A stretch of 48,113 nucleotides of DNA from Gammaproteobacteria bacterium (GTDB lineage: Bacteria > Pseudomonadota > Gammaproteobacteria > UBA6429 > Thiohalophilaceae): NCBI GenBank assembly GCA_030617815.1, contig JAUWUS010000007.1, forward strand, positions 1 through 48,113. The letters are read 5' to 3'. The translations under genes and the position numbers were made by a program. The notes below the pieces were generated by a model. That model was not told the origin of the DNA. It made no database searches and saw only the letters and a program-made list of their open reading frames with translations. Positions 39,955 to 48,113 of the stretch are shown piece by piece; the stretch's first letter is position 1; each line of letters starts with the position of its first letter.

Positions 39955-41027
39955 GGTTCAAATTTTTTGACTACGATTCCTTCATCCCCGCAACACGATG
40001 CGGCACATTTTTTAATTTTATAAATTTCTTCTTCCGAGCCATTCAAATATTGACTCACTGGCATGTTCTGCTCAGCACAATCACAGCCTTTATCATCATA
40101 AACATAAACATTTGTCAGGCCAACTTCTTTGGCAATATCATACGCTTGCCAGAGAGATTCTGATGGCGTCATTGGTATGTGACTTAATTTATAAGCTGGA
40201 AAAAAACGCGTAATATGCCAGGGACTATCAGCGCCTAAATGTTCTTTTATCCATATAGCAATTTTTCGATAAACTTCAGCATTATCATTTTTTCCGGGAA
40301 TAATATTGGTGCGGGTTTCCACATGCATACCTAATTCATACGCTTTTTTAACTGAAGCCAATATATTATCAACCTTCGCCAACTTGCAAATATCATAATA
40401 AAAAGCATCGTCCATGCTTTTAATATCTGAACATAAAACATCAACATGCGGCGCCATCAGTTCTAAGGCTTCATCGGTAACAAAACTATTGGAAACATAC
40501 AAAGTATATAAACCCTGTTCTTTTGCTAAAATAGAGACATCAATCACGTACTCTAACCAGACCGCAGGTTCAGAATAAGTGAAGGCAATACCTTCCACCC
40601 CTAAACGTTTAGCGGCATCAACCAGTTCTTGTGGCGATGCATAAGCAGAGGTTGATTCGCCTTTAGCTAAATCATCCAGCGCACTAACCCCCCATGATAT
40701 GTCGAGGTTATGACATCCATCACAACGAAAACTGCAACCATAACTGCCTACCGACATCACTCTTGTACCAGGGCGATAATGTTTAACGGGTTTATCTTCT
40801 ATCGCTCCCACATCAATCGCAGAAATTATGCCATACGATAAATTATACAAAGTACCATTTCGATTAACATGCGCCTGACAAAAACCACGTTGCCCGTGTT
40901 TTAACTTACAACGCCATAAACAGAGATGGCAACGAGTTGTACCATCCGCTAATTTTTCCTGTAACCGTGTTTCCTGCAATTGATATCTTCCAGGGGCTAC
41001 TTTAATGTTTTTCATTTCATTAATCAC
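39948..41027 (-). CDS. AmmeMemoRadiSam-type radical SAM enzyme
   Basis: The 359-residue protein has the radical SAM motif C-x3-C-x2-C (Cys98, Cys102, Cys105 in CSFRCDGCHN), an N-terminal Cys set (Cys33, 36, 40, 50) in CHLCLWRC...GFC, and the GIISAIDVGAIEDKPVKHYRPG segment of AmrS. The usual C-terminal CPxCG pair is replaced by a different cysteine-rich tail (GCDC, CAASCCG). AmrS enzymes normally accompany AMMECR1 and Memo proteins, which are absent here. The start overlaps the ATP-grasp gene by four bases (ATGA). Confidence 0.85.
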   Translation of the reverse strand: MINEMKNIKVAPGRYQLQETRLQEKLADGTTRCHLCLWRCKLKHGQRGFCQAHVNRNGTLYNLSYGIISAIDVGAIEDKPVKHYRPGTRVMSVGSYGCSFRCDGCHNLDISWGVSALDDLAKGESTSAYASPQELVDAAKRLGVEGIAFTYSEPAVWLEYVIDVSILAKEQGLYTLYVSNSFVTDEALELMAPHVDVLCSDIKSMDDAFYYDICKLAKVDNILASVKKAYELGMHVETRTNIIPGKNDNAEVYRKIAIWIKEHLGADSPWHITRFFPAYKLSHIPMTPSESLWQAYDIAKEVGLTNVYVYDDKGCDCAEQNMPVSQYLNGSEEEIYKIKKCAASCCGDEGIVVKKFEPE

Positions 41028-42331
41028 GCTAATGCTACCTGCTTCGTTTTTGTTACATTACCGCTTATTTTCCACAAAGGTGCTACCACAATATTTAAGC
41101 AAGCATGCGCATCTCTTAATGCCTGCTCAGCCTTTGCCACAGTCGGTGCATCTGCAAAAATAAAACCCAGGTAACTGCTACCTTCAGGTAAAGGAATAAG
41201 CTCATAACCCTCTCGCACTTCAATGCCCACTTCACTTATATAAGGTATACGCTGAGCTTCCAGCAAACCTTCTACTCTTTTTAATATTCCCGCTTGCGGG
41301 ACAGGAATCATTAAGACCCCAGACGCAGATTCAATGGTTTTAATCTCTACTCGTTTGCCCATCGCGTGCAGCAATACCAACTGTTCTAATGAGTAACCGG
41401 TTCCTAAATTCAATAAACGGCCACACAGTCCACCAATGGTGCGTGCAGCTACTTCTAAAATCCAGATACCTTTTTCATTTATACGACATTCCGCATGAAC
41501 AGGCCCTTCTTTTAAGCCATAGGCCTGACATGCCTCAAGAACTGTTTGTTTAATTTCTTGTTGAATTTCTTCAGCACAAGAAGTGGGCGTTAAATAATAC
41601 GTTTCTTCAAAAAAAGGGCCGTCTAGAGGATCCGGTTTATCAAAAATAGCTAACACATCTAACTCACCGTTATACAACATCGCTTCAACAGCAATTTCTT
41701 TTCCCGGAATAAATTCCTCGAGTAACAACGTTTCCCGTATAACCTCTTCTATTTGCAACTCAGTTGCTAACATTTTTATTATACGGGCAACAGCCTGTTC
41801 CAATTCAGCAAAATTATTAACCCGAATCACACCACGACTTGCCGATAAAGCAACCGGCTTTATTACTGCAGGATAGTTAACGGTAATATTTTGTTGGGAT
41901 AACGATTTTGTTGTTAATAAATCGAACTGAGGAATCTTAACACCCGCATTTTTTAAACTTAACCGCGCTAAATCTTTTCGCTGTGCAATTTTAACCGCTT
42001 GCGAATCGTTATGCGGTAATTCAAGTTTAGTTGCAATACATGCTGCGAGTTCTGTGGTCACATCATCTGTGCCAATGATGCCAGTAAAAGGCTGTTTTTT
42101 TGCTTCGGCTAAAATTATTGCAACAGACTGATCGAGCTTTTGAAAATCAATATGCAAACCTTGCACATAATCAGAGACAATAGAGTGCTCACCTTGTGAC
42201 GCAATCAGGACATCAATATTGAGTTGGTTGGCTGCTTTTATAAAAGGTGATGTTCGATAACTACCATGGGGGGCTATAATAAGCACCCGATCCCGCAGCT
42301 TTGAGGAAGCCAGGGAGGATCGAGATAACAT
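41024..42331 (-). CDS. ATP-grasp ligase, L-amino-acid ligase-like
   Basis: The 435-residue enzyme has an ATP-grasp fold: IKPVALSASRGVIRV with the ATP-binding Lys, LLEEFIPGKEIAVEAML, and the metal site HAECRINEKGIWILEVAAR followed by TIGGLCGRLL. The EVAAR-type end of the fold occurs in L-amino-acid ligases of the BacD kind. Such enzymes join carboxylates with amines, often dipeptides. It ends inside the radical SAM gene (ATGA overlap) and starts 31 bp after the Fe-S carrier gene, so the three form an operon. No Shine-Dalgarno is clear at 42331. Confidence 0.85.
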   Translation of the reverse strand: MLSRSSLASSKLRDRVLIIAPHGSYRTSPFIKAANQLNIDVLIASQGEHSIVSDYVQGLHIDFQKLDQSVAIILAEAKKQPFTGIIGTDDVTTELAACIATKLELPHNDSQAVKIAQRKDLARLSLKNAGVKIPQFDLLTTKSLSQQNITVNYPAVIKPVALSASRGVIRVNNFAELEQAVARIIKMLATELQIEEVIRETLLLEEFIPGKEIAVEAMLYNGELDVLAIFDKPDPLDGPFFEETYYLTPTSCAEEIQQEIKQTVLEACQAYGLKEGPVHAECRINEKGIWILEVAARTIGGLCGRLLNLGTGYSLEQLVLLHAMGKRVEIKTIESASGVLMIPVPQAGILKRVEGLLEAQRIPYISEVGIEVREGYELIPLPEGSSYLGFIFADAPTVAKAEQALRDAHACLNIVVAPLWKISGNVTKTKQVALA

Positions 42332-42362
42332 GAATTAGTAGAGTGTTGTACTTAACTTAACT

Positions 42363-42737
42363 TTAAGCACAACCACCACCGCCGCCGCCACAACCACCGC
42401 AGGCACCGGAACCACCAACGCTTTGGAAGACATTGTTAAAAACAAAAGAAGCATTTAAGCCATTTTCAACGTAGTCGATATCACAACCTTGTAAATAACC
42501 TAACGCCACGGCATCAACCAGCATTTTAAAACCTTCACCTTCGTGAATTTTATCTGTTGGTAAAGCAGCTTCAGCGTAAGTCATGCCATAGGTCATGCCA
42601 CTGCAACCACCACCTGAAACAAAGACACGAATACCTTCAACATTATCTTCAGCGGAACTCACGATTTGCGCCATTTGTGCGGCTGCGCTATCGGATAAAC
42701 GGACTTCGTGTTCCATCAGTGCTGTGTTAAAACTCAT
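42363..42737 (-). CDS. A-type Fe-S carrier (HesB/IscA/ErpA family) with Cys/Gly tail
   Basis: From ATG 42737 the protein is 124 residues. Cys45 in SGGGCSGMTYG is the conserved A-type ligand. The usual C-terminal CGCGxSF is replaced by a Gly/Cys-rich tail holding Cys113, Cys116 and Cys123. A-type carriers bring Fe-S clusters to apoproteins. Starts at 42824 and 42743 are in frame, but AGGAG lies seven bases before 42737. The leader region contains a possible IscR-type site (42801-42825). It heads the operon with the ATP-grasp and radical SAM genes. Confidence 0.88.
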   Translation of the reverse strand: MSFNTALMEHEVRLSDSAAAQMAQIVSSAEDNVEGIRVFVSGGGCSGMTYGMTYAEAALPTDKIHEGEGFKMLVDAVALGYLQGCDIDYVENGLNASFVFNNVFQSVGGSGACGGCGGGGGGCA

Positions 42738-42800
42738 GCTCATTCTCCTGCCTTGTAAGGCTTGAATCAATCTGGCTAAAATCGGATAATAATGAATCAA

Positions 42801-42825
42801 ATACCCGAGTCTTATTGTATACATT
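42801..42825 (-). promoter_or_regulatory. Possible IscR type-1-like site
   Basis: On the minus strand a 25-base stretch ends in CTCGGGTAT, and 18 of its 25 positions fit the remembered IscR type-1 consensus. The right half fits well, the left half poorly. It lies in the leader of an Fe-S carrier gene, where such control is known in enterics. Confidence 0.25.
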
Positions 42826-42881
42826 CTAACACAGGTTCTGACTCTCGCTATATTTAGTGTTAGATATTGAGGAATATCATT

Positions 42882-43166
42882 ATGTCACGCATGGTTTTTT
42901 GCAAAGTATTAAAAAAAGAAGCACCCGGTCTGGAAACCTTCACCTACCCCGGTGAGTTAGGTGAACGCATTTTTAACGAAATTTCAGACGAAGGCTGGAA
43001 GCAATGGCTAGAACGCTTAACCTCGATTATTAATGAAAATAGCCTAAATACTGCTGATCCAGCCAGTTTAGAAGTGATTGAACAACATATGATAGGTTTC
43101 CTTTTTGATGAAGGTGATCAGGGCAAACTACCTGATGGTTTTAGCCCACAAGGCGGCAAAAAGTAA
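42882..43166 (+). CDS. yggX: Fe(2+)-trafficking protein YggX
   Basis: The 94-residue protein matches YggX: SRMVFCKVLKKEAPGLE with the N-terminal Cys, TYPGELGERIFNEIS, WKQWLERLTSIINE and the FLFDEG end. It protects Fe-S clusters from oxidation. The frame opens at 42867, but ATG 42882 has GAGGAA upstream and gives the standard opening. A CTAACAC/GTGTTAG dyad (42826-42863) lies in the divergent promoter region shared with the Fe-S carrier. Confidence 0.96.
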   Translation: MSRMVFCKVLKKEAPGLETFTYPGELGERIFNEISDEGWKQWLERLTSIINENSLNTADPASLEVIEQHMIGFLFDEGDQGKLPDGFSPQGGKK

Positions 43167-43179
43167 ATAGTTATTAACT

Positions 43180-43377
43180 ATGAAAAAACTTAATGAGTAT
43201 CCTTTAGCCGAATTAAAATTGATTTATTCACTATTACATTTGCAAATTATTGAGCAGCCAGCGCTCATGGACAGTGATTTATTGCAGGATTTACAACGAT
43301 TTCTACAATCTCAGGCAAAACAAGATAATGTAGACATTTCAGCCCATACTGAATGGGCTGCATGGTTGAGAGCTTAA
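43180..43377 (+). CDS. Small hypothetical protein
   Basis: This 65-residue helical protein (KKLNEYPLAELKLIYSLLHLQ ... HTEWAAWLRA is its general shape) sits 13 bp after yggX and 4 bp before the Nudix gene on the same strand. It has no signal peptide or Cys and is rich in Leu and Gln. It fills the space exactly between its neighbours and is likely real, but no ribosome binding site is clear and I do not recognise a family. Confidence 0.6.
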   Translation: MKKLNEYPLAELKLIYSLLHLQIIEQPALMDSDLLQDLQRFLQSQAKQDNVDISAHTEWAAWLRA

Positions 43378-43381
43378 CGCT

Positions 43382-43939
43382 ATGAAGTTTTGCAGCGAAT
43401 GTGGAAAACCTGTTGTTCACCGCGTTCCTGAAGGGGACAACCTGCCCCGTCATATCTGCGAACACTGCGACATTATCCATTACCAAAATCCTAAACTGGT
43501 GGTCGGTTGCCTGCCTGTTTGGAATGAGCAGGTTTTACTCTGCAAACGTGCCATTGAACCCAGCTACGGGCTTTGGACTTTGCCTGCGGGATTCATGGAA
43601 AACCAGGAAACACTTGAACAAGCCGCTTTACGTGAATCACGTGAAGAAGCCAATGCCAACCTCGAAATCGAAAATATTTATAGCATAATCAGCTTGCCGC
43701 ACATCAATCAAATTTATGTATTATATCGGGCAAAATTACTCGATTTGGATTTTTATGCCGGCTCTGAGAGTCTTGAAGTACAACTGTTTAATGAAGATGA
43801 AATTCCCTGGGAACAGTTGGCTTTTAAAACCATAAAAAAAACACTAAAACACTTTTTTGCCGATAGAAAACAAGGGCATTTTTCGGTGCATAATAGTGTT
43901 GTTTCAGAACGCAATCGCTTAGGACAACAAACTGATTAA
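43382..43939 (+). CDS. Nudix hydrolase with zinc ribbon
   Basis: The 185-residue protein begins with a zinc ribbon (Cys4, Cys7, Cys26, Cys29) and has a Nudix box at about residues 70-92 (GFMENQE...RESREEANA). The box glycine near the end is replaced by Asn, a small deviation. Architecture is that of the NudC-like/YjaD family end, which hydrolyses NADH or similar pyrophosphates. It is 4 bp after the small gene and overlaps apbE by eight bases if the proposed apbE start is used. Confidence 0.88.
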   Translation: MKFCSECGKPVVHRVPEGDNLPRHICEHCDIIHYQNPKLVVGCLPVWNEQVLLCKRAIEPSYGLWTLPAGFMENQETLEQAALRESREEANANLEIENIYSIISLPHINQIYVLYRAKLLDLDFYAGSESLEVQLFNEDEIPWEQLAFKTIKKTLKHFFADRKQGHFSVHNSVVSERNRLGQQTD

Positions 43940-44918
43940 CATTTTAATAAAAAACAATTTATTAGTAATTTTATTATTACTCTCATTATCCCCTTCTGTG
44001 TCCGCCGAATGGTTTAAAGCTGATCGCGCGATTATGGGCACTTCGATTCATGTTGAATTATGGCATAGCGATAAAACTACCGCAGAAAACGCCATAAAAC
44101 ACGTGTTTACTGAAATGCGCAGAATCGATGCCTTAATGAGCCCATTTAAAAAAGAAAGCGAACTAAGTTTAATTAATCATCAAGCAACAAAACAACCACT
44201 AAAAATCAGTAACGAGCTTTTTAATTTAATTCAGCAAGCTCTAAAGTTTTCAGAATTATCCAACGGTGCTTTTGATATTACTTTTGCCAGTGTGGGTCGC
44301 TTGTATGATTACAGAAAAAAAATTACACCGACAGCAAAAGAACTTTCTGAAAATTTAAACAAAATAAATTATAAAAACATCCGGCTTAACAAAAAAAATA
44401 AAACAATATTCTTTACCCGGGCAGGAACCCGAATTGATTTAGGCGGCATCGCAAAAGGCCACGCCGTTGATAGCGCGATTAGAATAGTGCAGCAACTTGG
44501 AATAAAACAAGCGATGATTTCTGCCGGTGGTGATACTCGTATTATGGGAGATAAAAATGGTCGGCCATGGTACGTGGGAATACGTCATCCAAGAAAAAAA
44601 AATGCCTCGGCCGTTATTTTGCCCTTAAGCCAAACCGCTATTTCTACATCAGGTGATTATGAGCGTTTTTTTATAAAAAATAATGTTCGCCACCACCACA
44701 TCATAAAACCCGGTACGGGAGACTCTGCACGAGAGTTAAGAAGTGTGAGTATTTTAGGCCCGAATAGCACAACAACAGATGCGCTATCCACCACCGTGTT
44801 TATATTAGGGCTGGAAGCAGGGATGAAATTGGTGGCTTCATTAACAGATATAGAAGCCATCATTATTGATAATAATGGCCAGATGCATTACAGCACAGGA
44901 CTACAACCTGCTAAATAA
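43932..44918 (+). CDS. apbE: FAD:protein FMN transferase ApbE, non-standard start
   Basis: The mature part shows IDLGGIAKGHAVD, AMISAGGDTR and the metal-binding DALSTTVFILG, all ApbE signatures; ApbE attaches FMN covalently to periplasmic flavoproteins such as NqrC or RnfG. The first conventional start, GTG at 43998, begins inside the signal peptide cleavage region and leaves no export signal. The same frame continues upstream to 43923 and encodes a signal peptide (KNNLLVILLLLSLSPSVSA). No ATG, GTG or TTG is available before it. CTG at 43932 has AGGA seven bases upstream and is proposed; ATT at 43935 or 43941 is the alternative. From CTG the protein is 328 residues. Confidence 0.85.
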   Translation: MINILIKNNLLVILLLLSLSPSVSAEWFKADRAIMGTSIHVELWHSDKTTAENAIKHVFTEMRRIDALMSPFKKESELSLINHQATKQPLKISNELFNLIQQALKFSELSNGAFDITFASVGRLYDYRKKITPTAKELSENLNKINYKNIRLNKKNKTIFFTRAGTRIDLGGIAKGHAVDSAIRIVQQLGIKQAMISAGGDTRIMGDKNGRPWYVGIRHPRKKNASAVILPLSQTAISTSGDYERFFIKNNVRHHHIIKPGTGDSARELRSVSILGPNSTTTDALSTTVFILGLEAGMKLVASLTDIEAIIIDNNGQMHYSTGLQPAK

Positions 44919-44929
44919 GTAATATTAGG

Positions 44930-46561
44930 TCATACAGGGATTGATGCCTTACCATCAACAATAGGCTCAAAGGCCGTCATACGATCCAGCATTGCATTAT
45001 CACCAATACCCTGCTCTGGAAATACTCCCGTAGCTCCCGTGAAGTTGCCTGTTTCACCATGTAGCGCCATGTAATTCAAAATTACAGTTTCAACCAGTAA
45101 ATTTACATTGTTTGCAGCAGGTGTTGCACTCGTTTCAACTGACGCATCCGGGCGGAACCAACCTAATTGTTGATGTTGTGCAGCCGTTAAACCATCACTA
45201 CCCGAAGCAAAAAGAACGGGGCGTCCACCTGGTTTATAAACAAGAAAAAATGAACATGCTGTTGAAGAATTATCACTCGTCCAGACTAACTTGCCATCTG
45301 CACCAGCATCAGGCGTACCATTACTTGAAAGTGAACCATCACTACAAACATAAATCATGAGTGGTTTATTGAGTAGTTCAGCATAACGCAAACATGCTCC
45401 AATACATTGCCCCGCACGTACGTCACGTGCATCACCCGTGGTACGGTTGCCGGTATGGTAATCATAGCCACCCATAGTTATGGTTCCTGCACCAGCATAA
45501 CCATTTAGTACCATTTTCATAACAGCAGCCGTTTTACGGAATTCACTATCGCCATTTGAACCTGAACCTGCATCACCTAATTCTGCGGGGGTAAAAATCT
45601 GACTAATAATAGGATCAGCTGCGGAGGAATCTAACGCAGTAGGATCACCAAATGACTCCACCATGTCCGCACTTTTCACGTAGGCACACTTCACTTGCTT
45701 TTTAATTGCTACATCATCAAGGTCAGGACTGGCCGTTGGATTAGTCTGCATTTTATCCATTTTCTTTTTACTAATGCGCTGAATTGATTCCATAACACGG
45801 GTTGCATTATCTAGCCCCATCTTTGCAGATAGTTCACCCGTATCGACTAAACCTTGTGTATCACTAGGCCTATCAATTTTGGTAGGACGTACCGATAAAT
45901 CAATCATTGATGCCGGAGCCATCGAAGCACCGCCCGAAACAGAATTTTGAGAACCGATAAGTGTTAATAACTCGCCGCGTGCTCCCGCTTTATTAATACC
46001 ATACATCGGGTTATGTGGATTATTGCCGGTATCATTGTCTGAACGAGCAGGAATCACGGCACCATTAACATTAGTAGCATTGGTAAAACGCATTTTAATG
46101 CCCGCTAACATCGAGCTTTCAGAATGAAAAGGAATACCGAGATCTAGATTCACAAAAGGATCAGTAGCTAAAAAAGTAGTAGGTAATCGATCTCCGGGAA
46201 TACCCAGTTTACTATAACCCGCAGAGGTTAATGCATCTTGAATTCCACCTTGTCCGCCTACCAGTACATTTGAACCGGCGAAATTAGCCCCACCTGCAAG
46301 ATCAAAACATATGAAAGGAATTTTATCCGCACCGGCAACAATATTGCATTCACTAATTGCTTTTAATGCCTCTAAATCACTAGACAAGGCATGTGCTTGC
46401 CGAGTACCTGCAAGCATGCCTAACATTGATGGGGCAAGTACTGCACCCGTTCCAGCAAGAAAACCCTGACTAATAAATTCACGTCGAGTTACCGGACGAG
46501 GATGATCAGCATGTAACAATGGCTCATCCGGATGAAGGGTACGATTTTTCTTCTTTGCCAT
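44930..46561 (-). CDS. Tat-exported DUF1501-like protein
   Basis: The 543-residue protein has a twin-arginine signal (TRREFISQGFLAG, Arg26-Arg27, with AHA near residue 58) and a large mature domain. GGYDYHTGN and the following QCIGACLRYAELLNKPLMIYVCSDGS region resemble the end of DUF1501 proteins, which share the alkaline-phosphatase-like fold; the assignment is by eye. It probably folds with cofactor or metal before export. GGAAG lies seven bases before ATG 46561. It is followed 11 bp later, convergently, by apbE. The LamG gene lies 35 bp upstream on the same strand. Confidence 0.75.
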   Translation of the reverse strand: MAKKKNRTLHPDEPLLHADHPRPVTRREFISQGFLAGTGAVLAPSMLGMLAGTRQAHALSSDLEALKAISECNIVAGADKIPFICFDLAGGANFAGSNVLVGGQGGIQDALTSAGYSKLGIPGDRLPTTFLATDPFVNLDLGIPFHSESSMLAGIKMRFTNATNVNGAVIPARSDNDTGNNPHNPMYGINKAGARGELLTLIGSQNSVSGGASMAPASMIDLSVRPTKIDRPSDTQGLVDTGELSAKMGLDNATRVMESIQRISKKKMDKMQTNPTASPDLDDVAIKKQVKCAYVKSADMVESFGDPTALDSSAADPIISQIFTPAELGDAGSGSNGDSEFRKTAAVMKMVLNGYAGAGTITMGGYDYHTGNRTTGDARDVRAGQCIGACLRYAELLNKPLMIYVCSDGSLSSNGTPDAGADGKLVWTSDNSSTACSFFLVYKPGGRPVLFASGSDGLTAAQHQQLGWFRPDASVETSATPAANNVNLLVETVILNYMALHGETGNFTGATGVFPEQGIGDNAMLDRMTAFEPIVDGKASIPV

Positions 46562-46596
46562 GATAATACTTCCTTACACTCTATTCATCGTTAACA

Positions 46597-48113
46597 TTAC
46601 TGCACCAACATGGCGGCACTGCCTAATACTGAGGTACACATTGCTTTTACAATTTCTGCAGTACCCGAACCTGAAGCCGTACAATTCAGTTCAGCCGTTG
46701 GACAACTTTGAGTTAACAAGCGATCAACCAAGTTTCCTGCGTTACCCGACGGGGTATCCACAATATTGTTTGTACTGTCGATTAACTCATTCAACACCTC
46801 TGCACGGGTTGGTGCATTCATAAGACCAGCACCTAAAGCAGCCGCTGGAATACCAATCATACGGTCATATAAAGCATTCGCAACCGCCGTCTTATCCGTA
46901 ACATTAAATGCTGTTGTTGCTGCCTGCGAAAAGTTAAACGTATCAAACATACATGCTCTTGCAGAAATTGTAGTTCCGGTTCTTTCACACAAACTGGTAA
47001 TGCCTGTGTCCTCAACCATGCGGTCACAATACTCAAAAGCTAACTGTGAAATAGCAATGATGTTTGCTGGTCCAAAAGCAGTAAGACCTTCAGTAGCGGG
47101 CAATTGTTGTTTTAACAGTGTGTATTTAGCGAATACAGCACTATTATTGGTTGGTACACCGGTTAATTCTGACATGGTTGCATTTAACTCAGAAAATGTT
47201 CTGACCCCGATATCAGACTGGCCAGGCAAATCCTTAGGTGCTGCCAGAGGAGGAGGCGCTGCCACAACAAATAGATTCGTTTGTGTACCTAACTTCTCAA
47301 AGCTGAGGAAAAAATCATCCGTCTCGGTACCTTGCTGTAATTGAATGACTGAACCCAATCGTGAAACTTCCTGATTGTTAGCCGTAATAGTTGAATCTGA
47401 TCCATCGGTCTTTAAATTAATAAACGACTGTCCGACAATGGCTTCTTTACCATTAATGCCAATTCGCATTCCTTTCATAACAAAGTTAATGGCTGGAACA
47501 GGATCACCTAAATTGACATAAACCGGGTTATTAAATAAATAACTATAAGTATCAAACTGTTCTGCCTGAACCTTGATATAACTGTCCGCAGGCACTCCGG
47601 GAACATGACTAATGCTAAACAAAAGGAAAAACCTCTCACCCACACCCGCTTTAAAATTCTGTTGAATTTGTTCATCCGTTAGTACACGGTTGTGTATCGC
47701 AACCATTCGAATGGTTCCCTGCCAACCGTTTGACGTACCTAATTCATTAGCAAGAATAAAAGCATGATTAGGATCCCAGTCCGTCAATAAACCATCGACA
47801 TCATTACCATCAACATCCGGCATTAACGCCCCATTAATATACATACGGCGGCCATTAACCGGGTCATAATTCATAATAATATGTTGTTGCGACGACTGAA
47901 GATCTTCAGCTGCCGATTCCAGCACGGGATCACCATTGTTATTACTGGTTGTCGCTCGATTATAAAATTGATAATGGTATTCATTTTGCGCAATCGTAAA
48001 ATTACGCTCAGTTGCATTTCCTGAATATGAAATAATATTTTTATTTTGCTGCACAACGTTTGCCGGAATCACCCAGGCTTCAACCGAGTATTCACCTCGG
48101 GTACGAATATTGT
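46597..48113 (-). CDS. LamG-domain protein, 5' end outside the window
   Basis: The frame is open from the right edge to the TAA-type stop at 46597, about 505 residues. It begins inside a LamG/concanavalin-like domain (GEYSVEAWVIPAN, later RRMYINGAL and GWQGTIRMVAIHNRVLTDEQI). A middle region of beta strands follows, then a C-terminal domain with paired cysteines (FEYCDRMV, SLCERTG, ARACMFD, SCPTAELNC, AMCTSV). The GTG at 48072 is not the real start because the domain continues upstream. LamG domains bind carbohydrates or proteins; the protein is probably exported. It is 35 bp ahead of the Tat protein and likely co-expressed. Confidence 0.85.
   Translation of the reverse strand, partial: NIRTRGEYSVEAWVIPANVVQQNKNIISYSGNATERNFTIAQNEYHYQFYNRATTSNNNGDPVLESAAEDLQSSQQHIIMNYDPVNGRRMYINGALMPDVDGNDVDGLLTDWDPNHAFILANELGTSNGWQGTIRMVAIHNRVLTDEQIQQNFKAGVGERFFLLFSISHVPGVPADSYIKVQAEQFDTYSYLFNNPVYVNLGDPVPAINFVMKGMRIGINGKEAIVGQSFINLKTDGSDSTITANNQEVSRLGSVIQLQQGTETDDFFLSFEKLGTQTNLFVVAAPPPLAAPKDLPGQSDIGVRTFSELNATMSELTGVPTNNSAVFAKYTLLKQQLPATEGLTAFGPANIIAISQLAFEYCDRMVEDTGITSLCERTGTTISARACMFDTFNFSQAATTAFNVTDKTAVANALYDRMIGIPAAALGAGLMNAPTRAEVLNELIDSTNNIVDTPSGNAGNLVDRLLTQSCPTAELNCTASGSGTAEIVKAMCTSVLGSAAMLVQ

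Overview
The window looks like chromosomal DNA of a gammaproteobacterium. It is visibly AT-rich and almost entirely housekeeping. Blocks known from Escherichia and Pseudomonas are kept in order: leuS-lptE-holA-proA-nadD-rsfS-rlmH, miaB-ybeZ-ybeY-corC-lnt, maf-rng-yhdP-nitrilase-tldD, pmbA divergent from darP, and fabA-fabB. LptE, YhdP, Lnt and an LpxA paralogue show a Gram-negative outer membrane. No genus can be assigned from the sequence alone. I saw no tRNA, rRNA, CRISPR array, insertion sequence or prophage.

Layout. Positions 1-2300 (+ strand) carry small membrane or exported proteins: a partial gene, a duplicated-hairpin membrane protein, a TRIC/UPF0126 channel, an exported hypothetical and a DUF1499 protein. 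Positions 2590-15233 hold PmbA/TldE and TldD with a 2OG-Fe(II) oxygenase, a nitrilase-family amidase, YhdP, RNase G, Maf and a diguanylate cyclase. Only darP breaks the minus-strand run. Positions 15577-22584 are the rlmH-to-leuS operon. Positions 22782-25313 interrupt the ancestral order with YbeL, an HPP membrane protein and a lone FkbM-like methyltransferase. Positions 25335-30649 are lnt-corC-ybeY-ybeZ-miaB, followed by an ammonium transporter, MazG and an exported repeat protein. Positions 33898-36468 hold a response regulator with a dead GGDEF domain, a ScsD-like thioredoxin and an orphan TfpX-like pilin accessory protein. Positions 36654-39868 are an acyl-chain cluster: hotdog protein, LpxA paralogue, FabA, FabB. 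Positions 39948-42737 hold an A-type Fe-S carrier with a Cys/Gly tail, an ATP-grasp ligase and an AmmeMemoRadiSam-type radical SAM enzyme. The end carries YggX, a small unknown, a Nudix hydrolase, ApbE, a Tat-exported DUF1501-like protein and the C-terminal part of a LamG protein.

The most unusual signals are as follows. A family of palindromic repeats (four copies) sits at gene ends, in three cases exactly at a stop codon. The carrier/ATP-grasp/radical SAM operon could be an uncharacterised modification pathway. ApbE appears to need a non-ATG/GTG/TTG start to keep its signal peptide. A GGDEF domain has lost catalysis but kept the c-di-GMP inhibitory site. The LpxA paralogue lies in a fatty-acid operon and has altered active-site surroundings. 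No defence system or other clearly novel large system was found.
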